DNA of 64,000 bases from Bacteroidia bacterium (GCA_030433355.1 JAUIMG010000005.1:1-64000), one strand, 5' to 3'; positions 53,659-62,591 are shown, counted from the first letter of the stretch. The notes: generated from the sequence alone by a model not told the origin. Program-made: numbers and translations.

Positions 53659-53709
53659 CATTTATGATTTATATTGACTCATTTATGAATTATATTACCC
53701 CATTTATAA
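53659..53709 (+). repeat. Three 21-bp-phased direct repeats, candidate LytTR binding array
   Basis: CATTTATGA starts at 53659 and 53680, and CATTTATAA at 53701, giving an exact 21-base period. Units 1 and 2 match at 17 of 21 positions. The array lies 70-120 bases upstream of the LytS/LytTR operon start and before the tRNA-Ala promoter. Nine-base repeats with 12-base spacers are the known form of LytTR domain sites. Confidence 0.7.
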
Positions 53710-53776
53710 AATGAAACCTTTTAAAGTTGAAGGATATCAAAATAGCCTATTAATGTTCTTACTTAAATTTATTATA

Positions 53777-53784
53777 TACTTTTG
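53777..53784 (+). promoter_or_regulatory. Candidate -7 box for tRNA-Ala
   Basis: TACTTTTG fits TAnnTTTG and ends 11 bases before the first base of the mature tRNA. Confidence 0.5.
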
Positions 53785-53795
53785 AAATTTAAAAG

Positions 53796-53869
<74 letters not shown>

Positions 53870-53870
53870 C

Positions 53871-53903
53871 AAAAAAGGTATTGAAAATCAATACCTTTTT
53901 TTT
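53871..53903 (+). terminator. Bidirectional terminator between tRNA-Ala and the SPOR gene
   Basis: AAAAAAGGTATTGA pairs perfectly with TCAATACCTTTTTT around AAA, with T-runs on both strands. It serves the tRNA on the plus strand and the TPR-SPOR operon on the minus strand. Confidence 0.9.
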
Positions 53904-55083
53904 ATTTATCAGTCTTATTTATGGCTTCTTCTAACGGCACTTTTACTCCTTGATTAAATGCTATCACAAAAGAATCGCTTATATCTCCCTCCGTTTGCAT
54001 CATCAGTTTATCCTTCTGGTTTAATGTTTGGTTGTACTTTTCAAAAGGGCCAATAACCATAAGTGTAAAGTCATTGTAGCTCAGCTCTTTAATTCCATCT
54101 AAATCTAAATAAAGTTTCATTAAATTTTGAGGGACTTCTTCTTTAAAAGCCCCTAACTGGATGTAATACTCTATTTTACCTTGGATACTAGCTCTCAAGT
54201 TCCTGTCATGAAAACTTACCACTTCTTGAGAATATCTTCTTTCATCATTTACATTGACAACAAAAGCATCGGCATAACCTTTTTCTCTAATCGTTTTCAA
54301 TAAGGATTCTGCTTGTTTATAATAAGCAAAGTGCCCAACTACATATCTTATTTTACCTTCATTATCTATAAAAACATCTACATTCTTTACTTTATCAAAC
54401 CTACTTAAAGGTACGGGGTTCATGCTGCTTCCAATTTGGACACCATAGAGCGGAGCATCTGTTGTATACTCTAAAGGCTTAGTAACTATTCCTCTATTGG
54501 ATAAGTATACACTATCCAATTTTTTAGGCTCGGGTACAAATTCAATGTAACCTGGATCATAGGCTTCGGGTGGATTAATTAATTTTTTCCATTCTGTACT
54601 TTTTACTTTTACATCGCTTGGGCACTTCTGCAATTGCCTATCCGCTTCTTCAATATAATATTGGTCTATCTTTCCTTCTTGCTTTTTAAAGGTCAAGAAA
54701 ACATCATGAGCCTCATTACACTGGCCTGCTTCTACAAATGCAAGAATTAGATAATAATATGTATTTATTGGGGCTGATTTTTCTTCAAGTGTTCCTGCTT
54801 TATAATCTGTACTAATGCTTTGAAGAGCTTTCTTAAGATGAAATAAAGCCTTCGACTCCTCTCCGCTTATAGAAGTATAAGCAGCCCCAATTAAAAAATT
54901 AATGTTTGCATTATTTGGTTCTTGAACATAAATAGGTCTTAAGCTTTTAATTGCATCTGCCATTTCTCTTTTAGCCAAATAAGTTCTCGCCATATCAAAA
55001 TTTAACTGAAGGGAGTCTTGAGCATTCGCCTTAAGTCCTAGAATGAAAAAAAGTGAGATAATAATTAGCCTATATTTATTCAT
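53902..55083 (-). CDS. Exported TPR protein with two SPOR-like repeats (paralogue B)
   Basis: Periplasmic protein of about 393 residues from the ATG at 55083 (MNKYRLIIISLFFILGLKANAQ, a signal peptide); an ATG at 55125 lies inside the upstream gene. TPR-like helices at about 30-150 (ARTYLAKREMADAIKSLRPIY, FLIGAAYTSISGEESKALFHL) are followed by two SPOR-like segments, YGVQIGSSMNPVPLSRF...IRYVVGHFAYYKQAESLL and YYIQLGAFKEEVPQ...LMVIGPFEKY. SPOR domains bind denuded peptidoglycan. It is a tandem paralogue of the gene just upstream and overlaps it by eight bases. Confidence 0.8.
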   Translation of the reverse strand: MNKYRLIIISLFFILGLKANAQDSLQLNFDMARTYLAKREMADAIKSLRPIYVQEPNNANINFLIGAAYTSISGEESKALFHLKKALQSISTDYKAGTLEEKSAPINTYYYLILAFVEAGQCNEAHDVFLTFKKQEGKIDQYYIEEADRQLQKCPSDVKVKSTEWKKLINPPEAYDPGYIEFVPEPKKLDSVYLSNRGIVTKPLEYTTDAPLYGVQIGSSMNPVPLSRFDKVKNVDVFIDNEGKIRYVVGHFAYYKQAESLLKTIREKGYADAFVVNVNDERRYSQEVVSFHDRNLRASIQGKIEYYIQLGAFKEEVPQNLMKLYLDLDGIKELSYNDFTLMVIGPFEKYNQTLNQKDKLMMQTEGDISDSFVIAFNQGVKVPLEEAINKTDK

Positions 55084-56281
55084 TTTGAAAGTCCTTAGCT
55101 TGTTGAAGTGAAATCTTTTTCCCATTATTTAAAGCAACAACGAATGCATCTTTTATGCCAATATCTTTAATTGCCTGTAAATAGGCTTTCGCCTCCTCAT
55201 ATGTTTTAAAATTTCCAACTGTTAAAAATGTGTAACTCTCACCTTGGTTTTCTTCAATCCCATCAATCTTTAAATACATATTGGCAGTTTGCTGAGAAAT
55301 ATCTTCACTAAATGCTCCTATTTGAACCCTGTATTGTACTTTACCCTTTAATGATGCTCTAATATTTATATTATCTACACTAACAACCTCATCTCTAAAT
55401 TTTCTTTCATTATTTACATTGACAATAAAGGCGTCAGGGTAACCTCTTTCTTGAATAATTTTTAATAATGATTCTGCTTGAGAATAAATTGCAAAATGTC
55501 CTACTACATATCTTATGAGACCATCTTTATCCATAAAAGCATCTACATTTTTCATATCACTAAACCTGCTAACCGGAACCACTTCTTTATAGGCTCCAAG
55601 TTGAACTCCATATAGAGGACTATGTGTACTAAACTCTACTTTTTTTGTGACTACATGCTTAGGGTAAATATTTAAGGTTGGCTTTTTTTTCTCTACGTCT
55701 TCAGCTATATCTTCAACATTAGATACCATAGTATCCTGATTATTTATAGCAGAACTAAAGGGAACAAAGCCAGGAAATCTAGGAATTGTATCCTCTTTTG
55801 GCTTCAAAATCATTCTCTCACATTTCTCAATCCATTTTTCAGACTCTTCTAAGTAAAATGGATCTTTATGGGGATATATTTCAACAAACTTTTCTCTAGC
55901 ATTTTTCGCTTCCTCGCACATTTTATTTTGAGAATAAGCTATTGATAGGTAGTAATAAACATAAATAGGAACTCTTTTCTCTTCTAAACTATTAGGATCA
56001 TAGTCCAAAGAAGATTTTTCTGAAGCATCTTCAAGTAACTTAATTGTAAGTGGATTAACTATTTCCTCTTCTGCATAACAAACCCCAATCAAATATTTCA
56101 AGTTTGCGTTTTTAGGAAACTTGCTATTTAAGTATTGTAAATAGGGTAAGGCCTTTAGTATTCTTCTTTGAGATAAATGTTGTTTTGCAATATTGAAATT
56201 TTTCTGAAAATCATCATCTTCTATTGAATAAGATAGGGTGCATAAAAAGCAAAATAAAAGAAGGAACAGAGTTTTCTTCAT
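55076..56281 (-). CDS. Exported TPR protein with two SPOR-like repeats (paralogue A)
   Basis: A 401-residue exported protein (signal MKKTLFLLLFCFLCTLSYS) with the same layout as its downstream neighbour: TPR-like helices (about 28-150), a linker rich in Asp/Lys/Pro, then YGVQLGAYKEVVPVSRFSDMKN with IRYVVGHFAIYSQAESLL, and a second SPOR-like unit YRVQIGAFSEDISQQ with FLTVGNFKTYEEAKAYL. The pair share long blocks (IRYVVGHFA, QAESLLK, DAF-VNVN-ER), so they arose by tandem duplication. Role in cell wall or division is inferred from SPOR. Confidence 0.8.
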   Translation of the reverse strand: MKKTLFLLLFCFLCTLSYSIEDDDFQKNFNIAKQHLSQRRILKALPYLQYLNSKFPKNANLKYLIGVCYAEEEIVNPLTIKLLEDASEKSSLDYDPNSLEEKRVPIYVYYYLSIAYSQNKMCEEAKNAREKFVEIYPHKDPFYLEESEKWIEKCERMILKPKEDTIPRFPGFVPFSSAINNQDTMVSNVEDIAEDVEKKKPTLNIYPKHVVTKKVEFSTHSPLYGVQLGAYKEVVPVSRFSDMKNVDAFMDKDGLIRYVVGHFAIYSQAESLLKIIQERGYPDAFIVNVNNERKFRDEVVSVDNINIRASLKGKVQYRVQIGAFSEDISQQTANMYLKIDGIEENQGESYTFLTVGNFKTYEEAKAYLQAIKDIGIKDAFVVALNNGKKISLQQAKDFQNE

Positions 56282-56450
56282 TCAAACAAATTTATTGTCA
56301 TCTTTTCCTGTTTATTAGATTTTTAATTTTTACTATCAACAGTTTTAATGTTTAAAAGACAAGATATTAATTTAGTTTAATCTTCTATTCTTGGCTTTTG
56401 GTCTAATTTTTTACAAACCCTATTTAAGAAAACTTTAATTTCATATTATA

Positions 56451-56729
56451 ATGAAAGAGGAGAAGAAAGCTATTTTACAAAAATATATTCAAGAAAATGA
56501 TCTTGACTCTTTAGTTAGTATTAGTGATATTGAAATAAAAGAATTTAATGGTTCTCCATTAATGGAAGAAGAAAAAAAAGCTCTAGCAAAATTTAGGGAA
56601 GCTAGGGTAAAAAAGCTAACCAAAGAGAAAAACAAAGAAAATAAGTTTAATGAGAAATTTGAATACTACAGGACTATTAGCAATCTAATTGATTACAGAG
56701 ATATCCTTAATGGAAACTTTGCTGTTTAG
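56451..56729 (+). CDS. Small charged hypothetical protein
   Basis: A 92-residue, strongly Lys/Glu-rich protein, probably helical (MEEEKKALAKFREARVKKL), with no signal or known motif. It is not recognised. The reading frame is credible because it fills the space between two divergently placed genes, starts with ATG, and its stop overlaps the convergent aldehyde dehydrogenase gene by four bases, as do other gene ends here. The 169 bases upstream are AT-rich and hold no clear promoter box. Confidence 0.55.
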   Translation: MKEEKKAILQKYIQENDLDSLVSISDIEIKEFNGSPLMEEEKKALAKFREARVKKLTKEKNKENKFNEKFEYYRTISNLIDYRDILNGNFAV

Positions 56730-58168
56730 TATTGAATACAAACATTTTTAGGTTCTGTAAAAAACCTTAAAGCTTCAAATCCACCTTCTCTTCCTACTCC
56801 ACTGTTTTTAACTCCACCAAAAGGAGTTCTTAAATCTCTCAATAACCAGCAATTTATCCATACTATTCCCGAATGCAATTCATTAGCCATTCTGTGCGCT
56901 CTGCTAAGATTGGATGTCCATAAGGTAGCAGCTAAACCATATTCCGTTGAATTCGCATACATTAGTACTTCTTCTTCAGTTTTAAAAGGAGTAATTGTAG
57001 CTACTGGGCCAAATATTTCTTCTTGATTAGTTCTACAGTCGTAAGACAAACCTTCTATTAGAGTAGGTTCTACAAACCAGCCGTTTAGGCCTTGTTCAGA
57101 TAAATCTACTTGCTTGCCTCCACATAAAACAGTACCTCCCTCCTCTTTGGCTAAGTCTATATAACCTAATACTTTTTCCATATGCGATTTAGATACTAAT
57201 GCTCCTTGGTCTGTTCCATTTTCATTAGGGTTTCCCACTTTTAGAGCTTTAACTCTATGAACAAAATCTCTTTTAAATTTTTCATACATCTTATCTTGGA
57301 CAAAAATCCTAGAACTACATAAACAAATTTGACCTTGGTTAGCAAATGCTGACCTTACAGTTGTATCTAAAACTTTATCATAGTCTGCATCATCAAAAAT
57401 GATACAAGGGTTTTTACCTCCAAGTTCCAGGGAGAGCTTTTTAAACTTTGGTGCTGCTATCCTAGCTATTGTTTCTCCTGTCTTTGTTCCTCCAGTAAAT
57501 GAAATCACAGGAACATCATTACTCTCGCTTAATGCATTTCCAACTTTATGCCCGTAACCATGAACAATATTTAATACTCCTTTTGGGAGTCCAACTTCAA
57601 TACATACTTTAGAAAGTAAATAGGCTGTCATCGGTGTAATCTCTGATGGCTTAGCAACAACACAATTTCCCGCTGCTATAGCAGGCGCAATTTTCCAGCT
57701 AAATAAATACAATGGAAGATTCCAGGGAGAAATACAAGCAGTAACACCTATTGCTTTTCTTAAAGTGTAGTTAATGGCACCAAGTTCCATATAATGCGAT
57801 TCAGATTCAAAATGAACAATTGCCGAGGAATAAAATCTAAAGTTTTTCGCAGCTCTTGGAATATCAACTTTTCTTGCAAGACTTAAGGGTTTCCCATTAT
57901 CTATAGATTCTGCAAGAGCAAATTCTTCCAATCTTTCCTCAATTTTTTGAGAAATCTTTAGCAAATAATCTGAGCGGATTTCTTTTGGAGTTTCTGACCA
58001 GGATCTAAATGCAGATTTTGCTGCAGAGATTGCCAACTCAACATCTTCTTCGGTTGAATCTGGTATTAAACTATAAACTTCTCCTTTAGCAGGATTGTAA
58101 TTATCAATATATTCAGATGAAGTTGGATCAATTAATTCTCCGTTTATATAATTCTGGATTTTTTGCAT
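56726..58168 (-). CDS. NAD(P)-dependent aldehyde dehydrogenase
   Basis: Oxidises an aldehyde to the acid. It has 480 residues from the ATG at 58168 (MQKIQNYINGEL); the ATG at 58201 adds 11 residues atypical of the family. Motifs are ISPWNLPLYLFSWKIAPAIAAGN, SFTGGTKTGETIA (cofactor), LSLELGGKNPCIIF (general-base Glu), GQICLCSSRIFV (catalytic Cys) and NQEEIFGPVATI. The LCSSRIFVQ and INCWLLRDLRTPFGGVKNSG blocks resemble 2-hydroxymuconate semialdehyde dehydrogenases, though the true substrate is open. Confidence 0.93.
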   Translation of the reverse strand: MQKIQNYINGELIDPTSSEYIDNYNPAKGEVYSLIPDSTEEDVELAISAAKSAFRSWSETPKEIRSDYLLKISQKIEERLEEFALAESIDNGKPLSLARKVDIPRAAKNFRFYSSAIVHFESESHYMELGAINYTLRKAIGVTACISPWNLPLYLFSWKIAPAIAAGNCVVAKPSEITPMTAYLLSKVCIEVGLPKGVLNIVHGYGHKVGNALSESNDVPVISFTGGTKTGETIARIAAPKFKKLSLELGGKNPCIIFDDADYDKVLDTTVRSAFANQGQICLCSSRIFVQDKMYEKFKRDFVHRVKALKVGNPNENGTDQGALVSKSHMEKVLGYIDLAKEEGGTVLCGGKQVDLSEQGLNGWFVEPTLIEGLSYDCRTNQEEIFGPVATITPFKTEEEVLMYANSTEYGLAATLWTSNLSRAHRMANELHSGIVWINCWLLRDLRTPFGGVKNSGVGREGGFEALRFFTEPKNVCIQY

Positions 58169-58375
58169 GCTTTCTAATTCATTATTAAAAGTAAAGAGCA
58201 ACTATTAAAAGTTGCCCTTTATCAAAGTAAATCAAACACATTGTTTAACAAAAGTCCGTCCTGTAGTTGGTTTGATTACAACAAAGGTAAAAATTGTAAA
58301 TAACTATTAAAATTAAATCACTTTTTGAGTGATGTTAATTTCTGTTAACCTTTGAAAGTAAACTCCTAATTGATT

Positions 58376-58383
58376 TAATTTCG
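58376..58383 (+). promoter_or_regulatory. Candidate promoter of the 58391 histidine kinase gene
   Basis: TAATTTCG (one mismatch to TAnnTTTG) lies 21 bases after TTTG at 58351-58354, a correct -33/-7 spacing, and 7 bases before the ATG. Confidence 0.4.
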
Positions 58384-58390
58384 TTATTCC

Positions 58391-59971
58391 ATGAATAAAA
58401 ATAAGTTTACATTTCTTATTGTAGGTTCTAGTGTTAGCATTCTTTTTCTTATTGCATTTCAAGTCTACTGGGTAAAGACGTCTGTAAAGGCACAACAGCA
58501 GTTGTTTGATCAAAGAGTTATGGATGTTATGCATGAGGTAATTAACAAAATAGAAAGAGAAGAAGCAATAACAGAAGTTACCAGTAAAATCTTAGACTCT
58601 GATAGATTAAGTCAAAATCAAACTTTAGACTCTACTTTTAGCTTTTCCCCAATAGAAAAAAGTTCTATTTTAGAGATTAAGCCTACAACTAAGAATTCAG
58701 CTATTTTACCATACAGCCAAGAACAACTTAACATACAATTTAAAAGACCAAAAAGAACTGATTCTTCGATTTTCATCATTAGAGAAACAAAAAAAAGGGT
58801 TTTAAACTCTAGTGTCTATTTGCAGAATATACAAGGCGATAGCTTACTTCAAAACCAAATTAAAAGAAAAGCAACCATAATCAATGAAATTGTTAATGAA
58901 CTTGCATTTATTAGCATTACCAATAATTTCAATGAAAGAATAGATCGATATAAAATAGATTCTTTGCTAAATTTTGAGCTATTGGATCAAGGTATTAATG
59001 CAGATTACGTATTTGATATTTTTGATGCAGAAACAAAAAGTTTGAGCTTTGAGCAAGACTCTGAATTAAGCGAACAAATAAAAAACTCTAAGTATAAGGT
59101 AAGTCTATTTGAAAATGATTTCTTGATTGATAGCGATACCTTGCTGCTATATTTTCCTGAGCAAAACAATTATATAATAAAAAACTCTTGGGAGGTGCTT
59201 TTAATATCCTTTCTCTTAGTTTCTATTTTAATATTGTTCTTTTATAGCTCTCTTAAAACCATACTCAACCAAAAAAGATTGTCTCAAGTAAAGAATGATT
59301 TTATTAATAATATGACTCATGAGCTAAAAACTCCAATCTCTACAATTTCCTTAGCTTGCGAGGCATTAAAGGATAGGCAAATTTCGATTGATGATTCTAG
59401 AAGAGAGAATTATGTTGAAATAATAAATGATGAAAATAGCAGGCTTTCTCTTTTGGTAGACAATGTATTAAAAAGTGCTGTATGGGATTCCAATAGTCTA
59501 AAACTAAATTATGAAAAAGTTAATATCCATCCAATAATTCAAAAAGTATCCGATAGTTTTAAAATCCTACTAGAAAAGAAATCTATTACTCTAAGTCTGG
59601 AGCTTGAAGCAAGTTCAGACTTGTTGAAAATAGACCAGATTCACTTTTCTAACATTATTTTTAATTTAGTGGATAATGCTTTAAAATATAGTCCTGAAAA
59701 AAGCTCTATTGTAATTAAAACAGAAAATCATAATAATCAACTATGGATTTCCGTAATAGATAAAGGGATAGGGATTTCTGTACAAAATCAAAAAAGAATA
59801 TTTGATAAATTCTATAGGGTTTCAACAGGAAACTTACATGATGTTAAAGGGTTTGGACTAGGTCTTAATTATGTAAAAAATATGGTAGACCAATTTGGAG
59901 GAGAAATAATTTTAAAAAGTAAAGAAGGTAAAGGAACTTCAATCACTATAAAACTTTTACAAGATGAATAA
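58391..59971 (+). CDS. Sensor histidine kinase (HisKA/HATPase)
   Basis: Classical two-component sensor of 526 residues. TM1 is about 9-29 and a periplasmic sensing region spans about 30-255. TM2 is about 260-282 (WEVLLISFLLVSILILFFYSS). HisKA has the phospho-His in FINNMTHELKTPIS, and HATPase has NIIFNLVDNALKYS, IDKGIGIS and GFGLGLNYVKNMV. No HAMP domain is obvious. Its stop overlaps the response regulator start by eight bases. The sensing domain is not recognised. Confidence 0.92.
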   Translation: MNKNKFTFLIVGSSVSILFLIAFQVYWVKTSVKAQQQLFDQRVMDVMHEVINKIEREEAITEVTSKILDSDRLSQNQTLDSTFSFSPIEKSSILEIKPTTKNSAILPYSQEQLNIQFKRPKRTDSSIFIIRETKKRVLNSSVYLQNIQGDSLLQNQIKRKATIINEIVNELAFISITNNFNERIDRYKIDSLLNFELLDQGINADYVFDIFDAETKSLSFEQDSELSEQIKNSKYKVSLFENDFLIDSDTLLLYFPEQNNYIIKNSWEVLLISFLLVSILILFFYSSLKTILNQKRLSQVKNDFINNMTHELKTPISTISLACEALKDRQISIDDSRRENYVEIINDENSRLSLLVDNVLKSAVWDSNSLKLNYEKVNIHPIIQKVSDSFKILLEKKSITLSLELEASSDLLKIDQIHFSNIIFNLVDNALKYSPEKSSIVIKTENHNNQLWISVIDKGIGISVQNQKRIFDKFYRVSTGNLHDVKGFGLGLNYVKNMVDQFGGEIILKSKEGKGTSITIKLLQDE

Positions 59972-60662
59972 AGAAGAAATGACCATTTTAGTTGTTGAAG
60001 ATGACAGCAACTTAGGTAGAATGCTATCCGACTATTTAAGAGTTAAAGGCTATCAAGTTATTCTAAAAAAAGATGGCGAAGAAGGCTATCAAGCATTTTT
60101 AGAAGAAAAAATAACTCTATGTCTTTTAGATGTAATGATGCCAAAAAAAGATGGTTTCACCTTGGCAAAGGATATAAGAAAACTTAAATCTAAAGTTCCT
60201 ATCATTTTTCTAACAGCAAAAAGCATGGAAGAGGATGTTAAAGAAGGATTTAAGTCTGGCGCAGATGACTACATAACTAAACCCTTTAGCATGGAAGTTC
60301 TACAAATGAGAATTGAAGCAGTTATGAGGCGTGTTAGCGAAATGAAAGAAGAACTATCGGCAAAAAAAGAATTTAAAATAAAGGACTTTACTTTCTATCC
60401 AAATAAACGTTTAATTATCAAAGGAAACGAAGAAAAAAAGCTTACATCAAAAGAAAACGACCTTTTAAAGTTATTAGTAATCTATGAGGGCGAAGTGGTA
60501 GACCGAAACGATGCCTTAAAAATGATTTGGGGAGACGATAATTATTTTAATTCAAGAAGCATGGATGTATACATAACCAAGCTTAGAAAAATTTTTAAGG
60601 AAGATGGTAACATTCAAATAATAAATAGTCATGGGAAAGGCTTTAAACTTTTAGTTGAATAA
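59964..60662 (+). CDS. OmpR-family response regulator
   Basis: Receiver (about 1-120) with acidic pocket VVEDDSNLG, phospho-Asp in LCLLDVMMPKKDG (about residue 53), Thr in IFLTAKS and Lys in YITKPFS. A winged-helix DNA-binding domain follows (about 130-232), with LTSKENDLLKLL, VDRNDALKMIWGDD and RSMDVYITKLRKIF. It is cotranscribed with, and overlaps, the upstream kinase gene, and is followed 56 bases later by a UspA gene with its own promoter box. Confidence 0.95.
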   Translation: MNKEEMTILVVEDDSNLGRMLSDYLRVKGYQVILKKDGEEGYQAFLEEKITLCLLDVMMPKKDGFTLAKDIRKLKSKVPIIFLTAKSMEEDVKEGFKSGADDYITKPFSMEVLQMRIEAVMRRVSEMKEELSAKKEFKIKDFTFYPNKRLIIKGNEEKKLTSKENDLLKLLVIYEGEVVDRNDALKMIWGDDNYFNSRSMDVYITKLRKIFKEDGNIQIINSHGKGFKLLVE

Positions 60663-60691
60663 AAAATATTTCTTTTCTCTCTTAGATTCTC

Positions 60692-60699
60692 TATATTTG
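60692..60699 (+). promoter_or_regulatory. Candidate -7 box for the UspA gene
   Basis: TATATTTG is a full match to TAnnTTTG with a leader of about 15-20 bases to the ATG at 60719. Confidence 0.55.
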
Positions 60700-60718
60700 G
60701 TAAGGACAAGTTCTACCA

Positions 60719-61537
60719 ATGAAACATATTCTATTCCCAACAGACTTTTCTGAAAATTCTGAAAAAGCCTTCCCTTTTGCAGTAAAAATGGCACAGCTCT
60801 TTGGAGCCGAACTTACGCTATTTAACAGCTATAAACTTCCTTATTCAAAATCAAACCTTTTAGTTTCTATCACTGATAGAATGCGAAAAGACTCGCTTGA
60901 TGGCCTAGAAAGCTTAAAGAAAAAAGTAATAGAGATTGATTCATCCATTAAGGTTCATACAGACTCTAGAGTAGGAAGCTTTGTTCCTCTTATTCCAAAG
61001 GTTGCGAATAACTGTAAAAGCAATCTAATCATCATGGGAACCAAAGGTGCTTCGAGTTTAAAAGAAATATTCATTGGCAGCAATACTTTAGAGGTGATAC
61101 AGATAACTAGGTGTCCTGTATTAGCTATACCTGAGAATGCCGTATTGGGTGATATAAAAAAAATCTCTATTGCTACTGATTTAAAGCCTATTGAGTTTCC
61201 TGAGCAATTGAACCCAGTTTTTGAACTGGCGAAAAAAACCAACTCTTCTATTGAATTTGTCAATGTTGATAGAAAAGAAGACAATATCTTTTCAGAAGAA
61301 AAAGCGAGACAAGCTTCTTATCTTGAAGAACTAGCCAAAGGCATAGAAACCTCTATCCATTTTACCTCCAATGAAGATATTATTGATGGACTGAGTGAAT
61401 ACATAAGCTCAGAGCAACCTGATTTATTCGCTATGTTGGCAAGAAAGCATAGTTTATTTGAAAGAATTTTCACAAGATCAATAACAAATAAACTTTCATT
61501 TCGAACAGAGATTCCACTTCTTGTAATGGACGAATAA
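60719..61537 (+). CDS. Tandem universal stress protein (UspA family)
   Basis: Two Usp domains in 272 residues. The first (about 1-140) has ILFPTDFSENSEKAFPFA, LIIMGTKGASSLKEIFIGSN and CPVLAIP, which includes the G-2x-G-9x-G(S/T) ATP-binding pattern. The second (about 145-272) is more diverged (KISIATDLKPIEFPE, LFAMLARKHSLFERIF, LLVMDE) and lacks the clear ATP loop. Cytoplasmic. It follows a two-component operon but has its own promoter box. Confidence 0.88.
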   Translation: MKHILFPTDFSENSEKAFPFAVKMAQLFGAELTLFNSYKLPYSKSNLLVSITDRMRKDSLDGLESLKKKVIEIDSSIKVHTDSRVGSFVPLIPKVANNCKSNLIIMGTKGASSLKEIFIGSNTLEVIQITRCPVLAIPENAVLGDIKKISIATDLKPIEFPEQLNPVFELAKKTNSSIEFVNVDRKEDNIFSEEKARQASYLEELAKGIETSIHFTSNEDIIDGLSEYISSEQPDLFAMLARKHSLFERIFTRSITNKLSFRTEIPLLVMDE

Positions 61538-61592
61538 AATTAGCGCTCTCCTTTAGCTTTTTATTAGCTTTGCCGAACTTAAAAAATAGGTC

Positions 61593-61979
61593 TTGAAGAA
61601 GCTTTTGTTTTTGTTTTTTATCCTTCACCTTTTCTATGCATGTGGCCCAAATAAAGGTATGTTGGCTAGGCAAAAAATAGTAGCAAAAAAAAGTGCTCCA
61701 AGTGGTAAATATAGAAATCCCACTATGTTTAGCAGAATTAACCCTTTTCAAGGGAGAGCGAAAGCAAGGTTGGCTAAAAGCAAACGAAAGAAATTCAAAC
61801 TAATTAAGAGAAGAAGAAAACAAAGTGGCACTTATAGAAAAGGTAAAAAACCGGGAAGATCTTTTAAAATGAAAAGAACTATTTCTAGAAGCCGACTTAA
61901 AAGCTCTGGAAGCAGGATGAAGTCTGGTTCAGGTTCTAAAAGAAGAAATAAGAACTTGTTTAATACGAGAAAAAAATAA
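61593..61979 (+). CDS. Highly basic putative lipoprotein with no acidic residues
   Basis: Start at TTG (61593) gives MKKLLFLFFILHLFYAC, a signal peptide with a lipobox-type Cys at residue 17. The remaining 111 residues contain no Asp or Glu at all, and about 35 Lys/Arg fall in the last 86 residues, together with many Ser/Gly. The composition resembles nucleic-acid- or polyanion-binding tails. Such a lipid-anchored polycation could bind DNA, LPS or peptidoglycan-linked anions. No family is recognised and no fold is expected. Confidence 0.6.
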   Translation: MKKLLFLFFILHLFYACGPNKGMLARQKIVAKKSAPSGKYRNPTMFSRINPFQGRAKARLAKSKRKKFKLIKRRRKQSGTYRKGKKPGRSFKMKRTISRSRLKSSGSRMKSGSGSKRRNKNLFNTRKK

Positions 61980-62054
61980 TTTAACCCACTTCAAACCCAC
62001 GAGGATAAAAAGAATAGCAAAAGTTTATTACTTTTAAGCCCAATTAAATGTTTC

Positions 62055-62591
62055 TTGAAAAGATTAACTAGCATAGTATTAATTATTGTTTTTTCTATAA
62101 GTACGGCATTTACGCCCAATACTTCTAGTCAGAGCGTAGATACTAATGCCAAAATCAAAGCAGTTTTCATCTATAATTTTACAAAATATATAGAATGGCC
62201 TCAAGAATATAAAACAGGTGAATTTACAATTGGAATTCTAGGGGAGAATAGCGCATTGTTTACGGAATTAGACAAAATGTCTAAAGTTAAAAAGGTAAGC
62301 AATCAAACGTTTGTAATTAAATCGTTTACTAATACTAGCCAATTAGATAATCCCCACATTTTATACATACCTGAGGACAGTACAGATCAATTGAAAAAAG
62401 CTATTGACCAACTTAAAGGGAAAAGTACATTAATTGTAACCGAAAAACCAGGTCTTGCAAAGCAGGGATCTACCATTAATTTTGTGGTTCAAGGAAGTAG
62501 ACAAAAATTTGAATTAAATAAGTCCAATGCAACACAGCGAAATTTAAAAGTTGCCAGTGCATTAGAAAACTTAGCAATATCAGTTAACTAA
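62055..62591 (+). CDS. YfiR/DUF4154 family periplasmic protein
   Basis: Exported 178-residue protein starting at TTG (62055; MKRLTSIVLIIVFSISTAF signal). The family signature is AVFIYNFTKYIEWPQEYKTGEFTIGILG, and STLIVTEKPGLAKQGSTINFVVQGSRQKFELN completes the fold. In Pseudomonas YfiR is a periplasmic inhibitor of the YfiN diguanylate cyclase. Cys residues used by YfiR for redox control are absent here. It is followed at two bases by a TPR gene and then a 4-helix-bundle sensor, suggesting it gates that sensor. Confidence 0.85.
   Translation: MKRLTSIVLIIVFSISTAFTPNTSSQSVDTNAKIKAVFIYNFTKYIEWPQEYKTGEFTIGILGENSALFTELDKMSKVKKVSNQTFVIKSFTNTSQLDNPHILYIPEDSTDQLKKAIDQLKGKSTLIVTEKPGLAKQGSTINFVVQGSRQKFELNKSNATQRNLKVASALENLAISVN

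Noticed and set aside
61470-61751. Minus-strand frame opposite UspA and the basic lipoprotein
   Set aside because: It is antisense to two better-supported genes and has no recognisable motif; the plus-strand frame has a lipobox and fits the gene direction.
62018-62036. Hairpin AAAAGT-TTATT-ACTTTT as a terminator after the basic lipoprotein gene
   Set aside because: The stem is six AT-rich pairs with no clear U-run, too weak to support.
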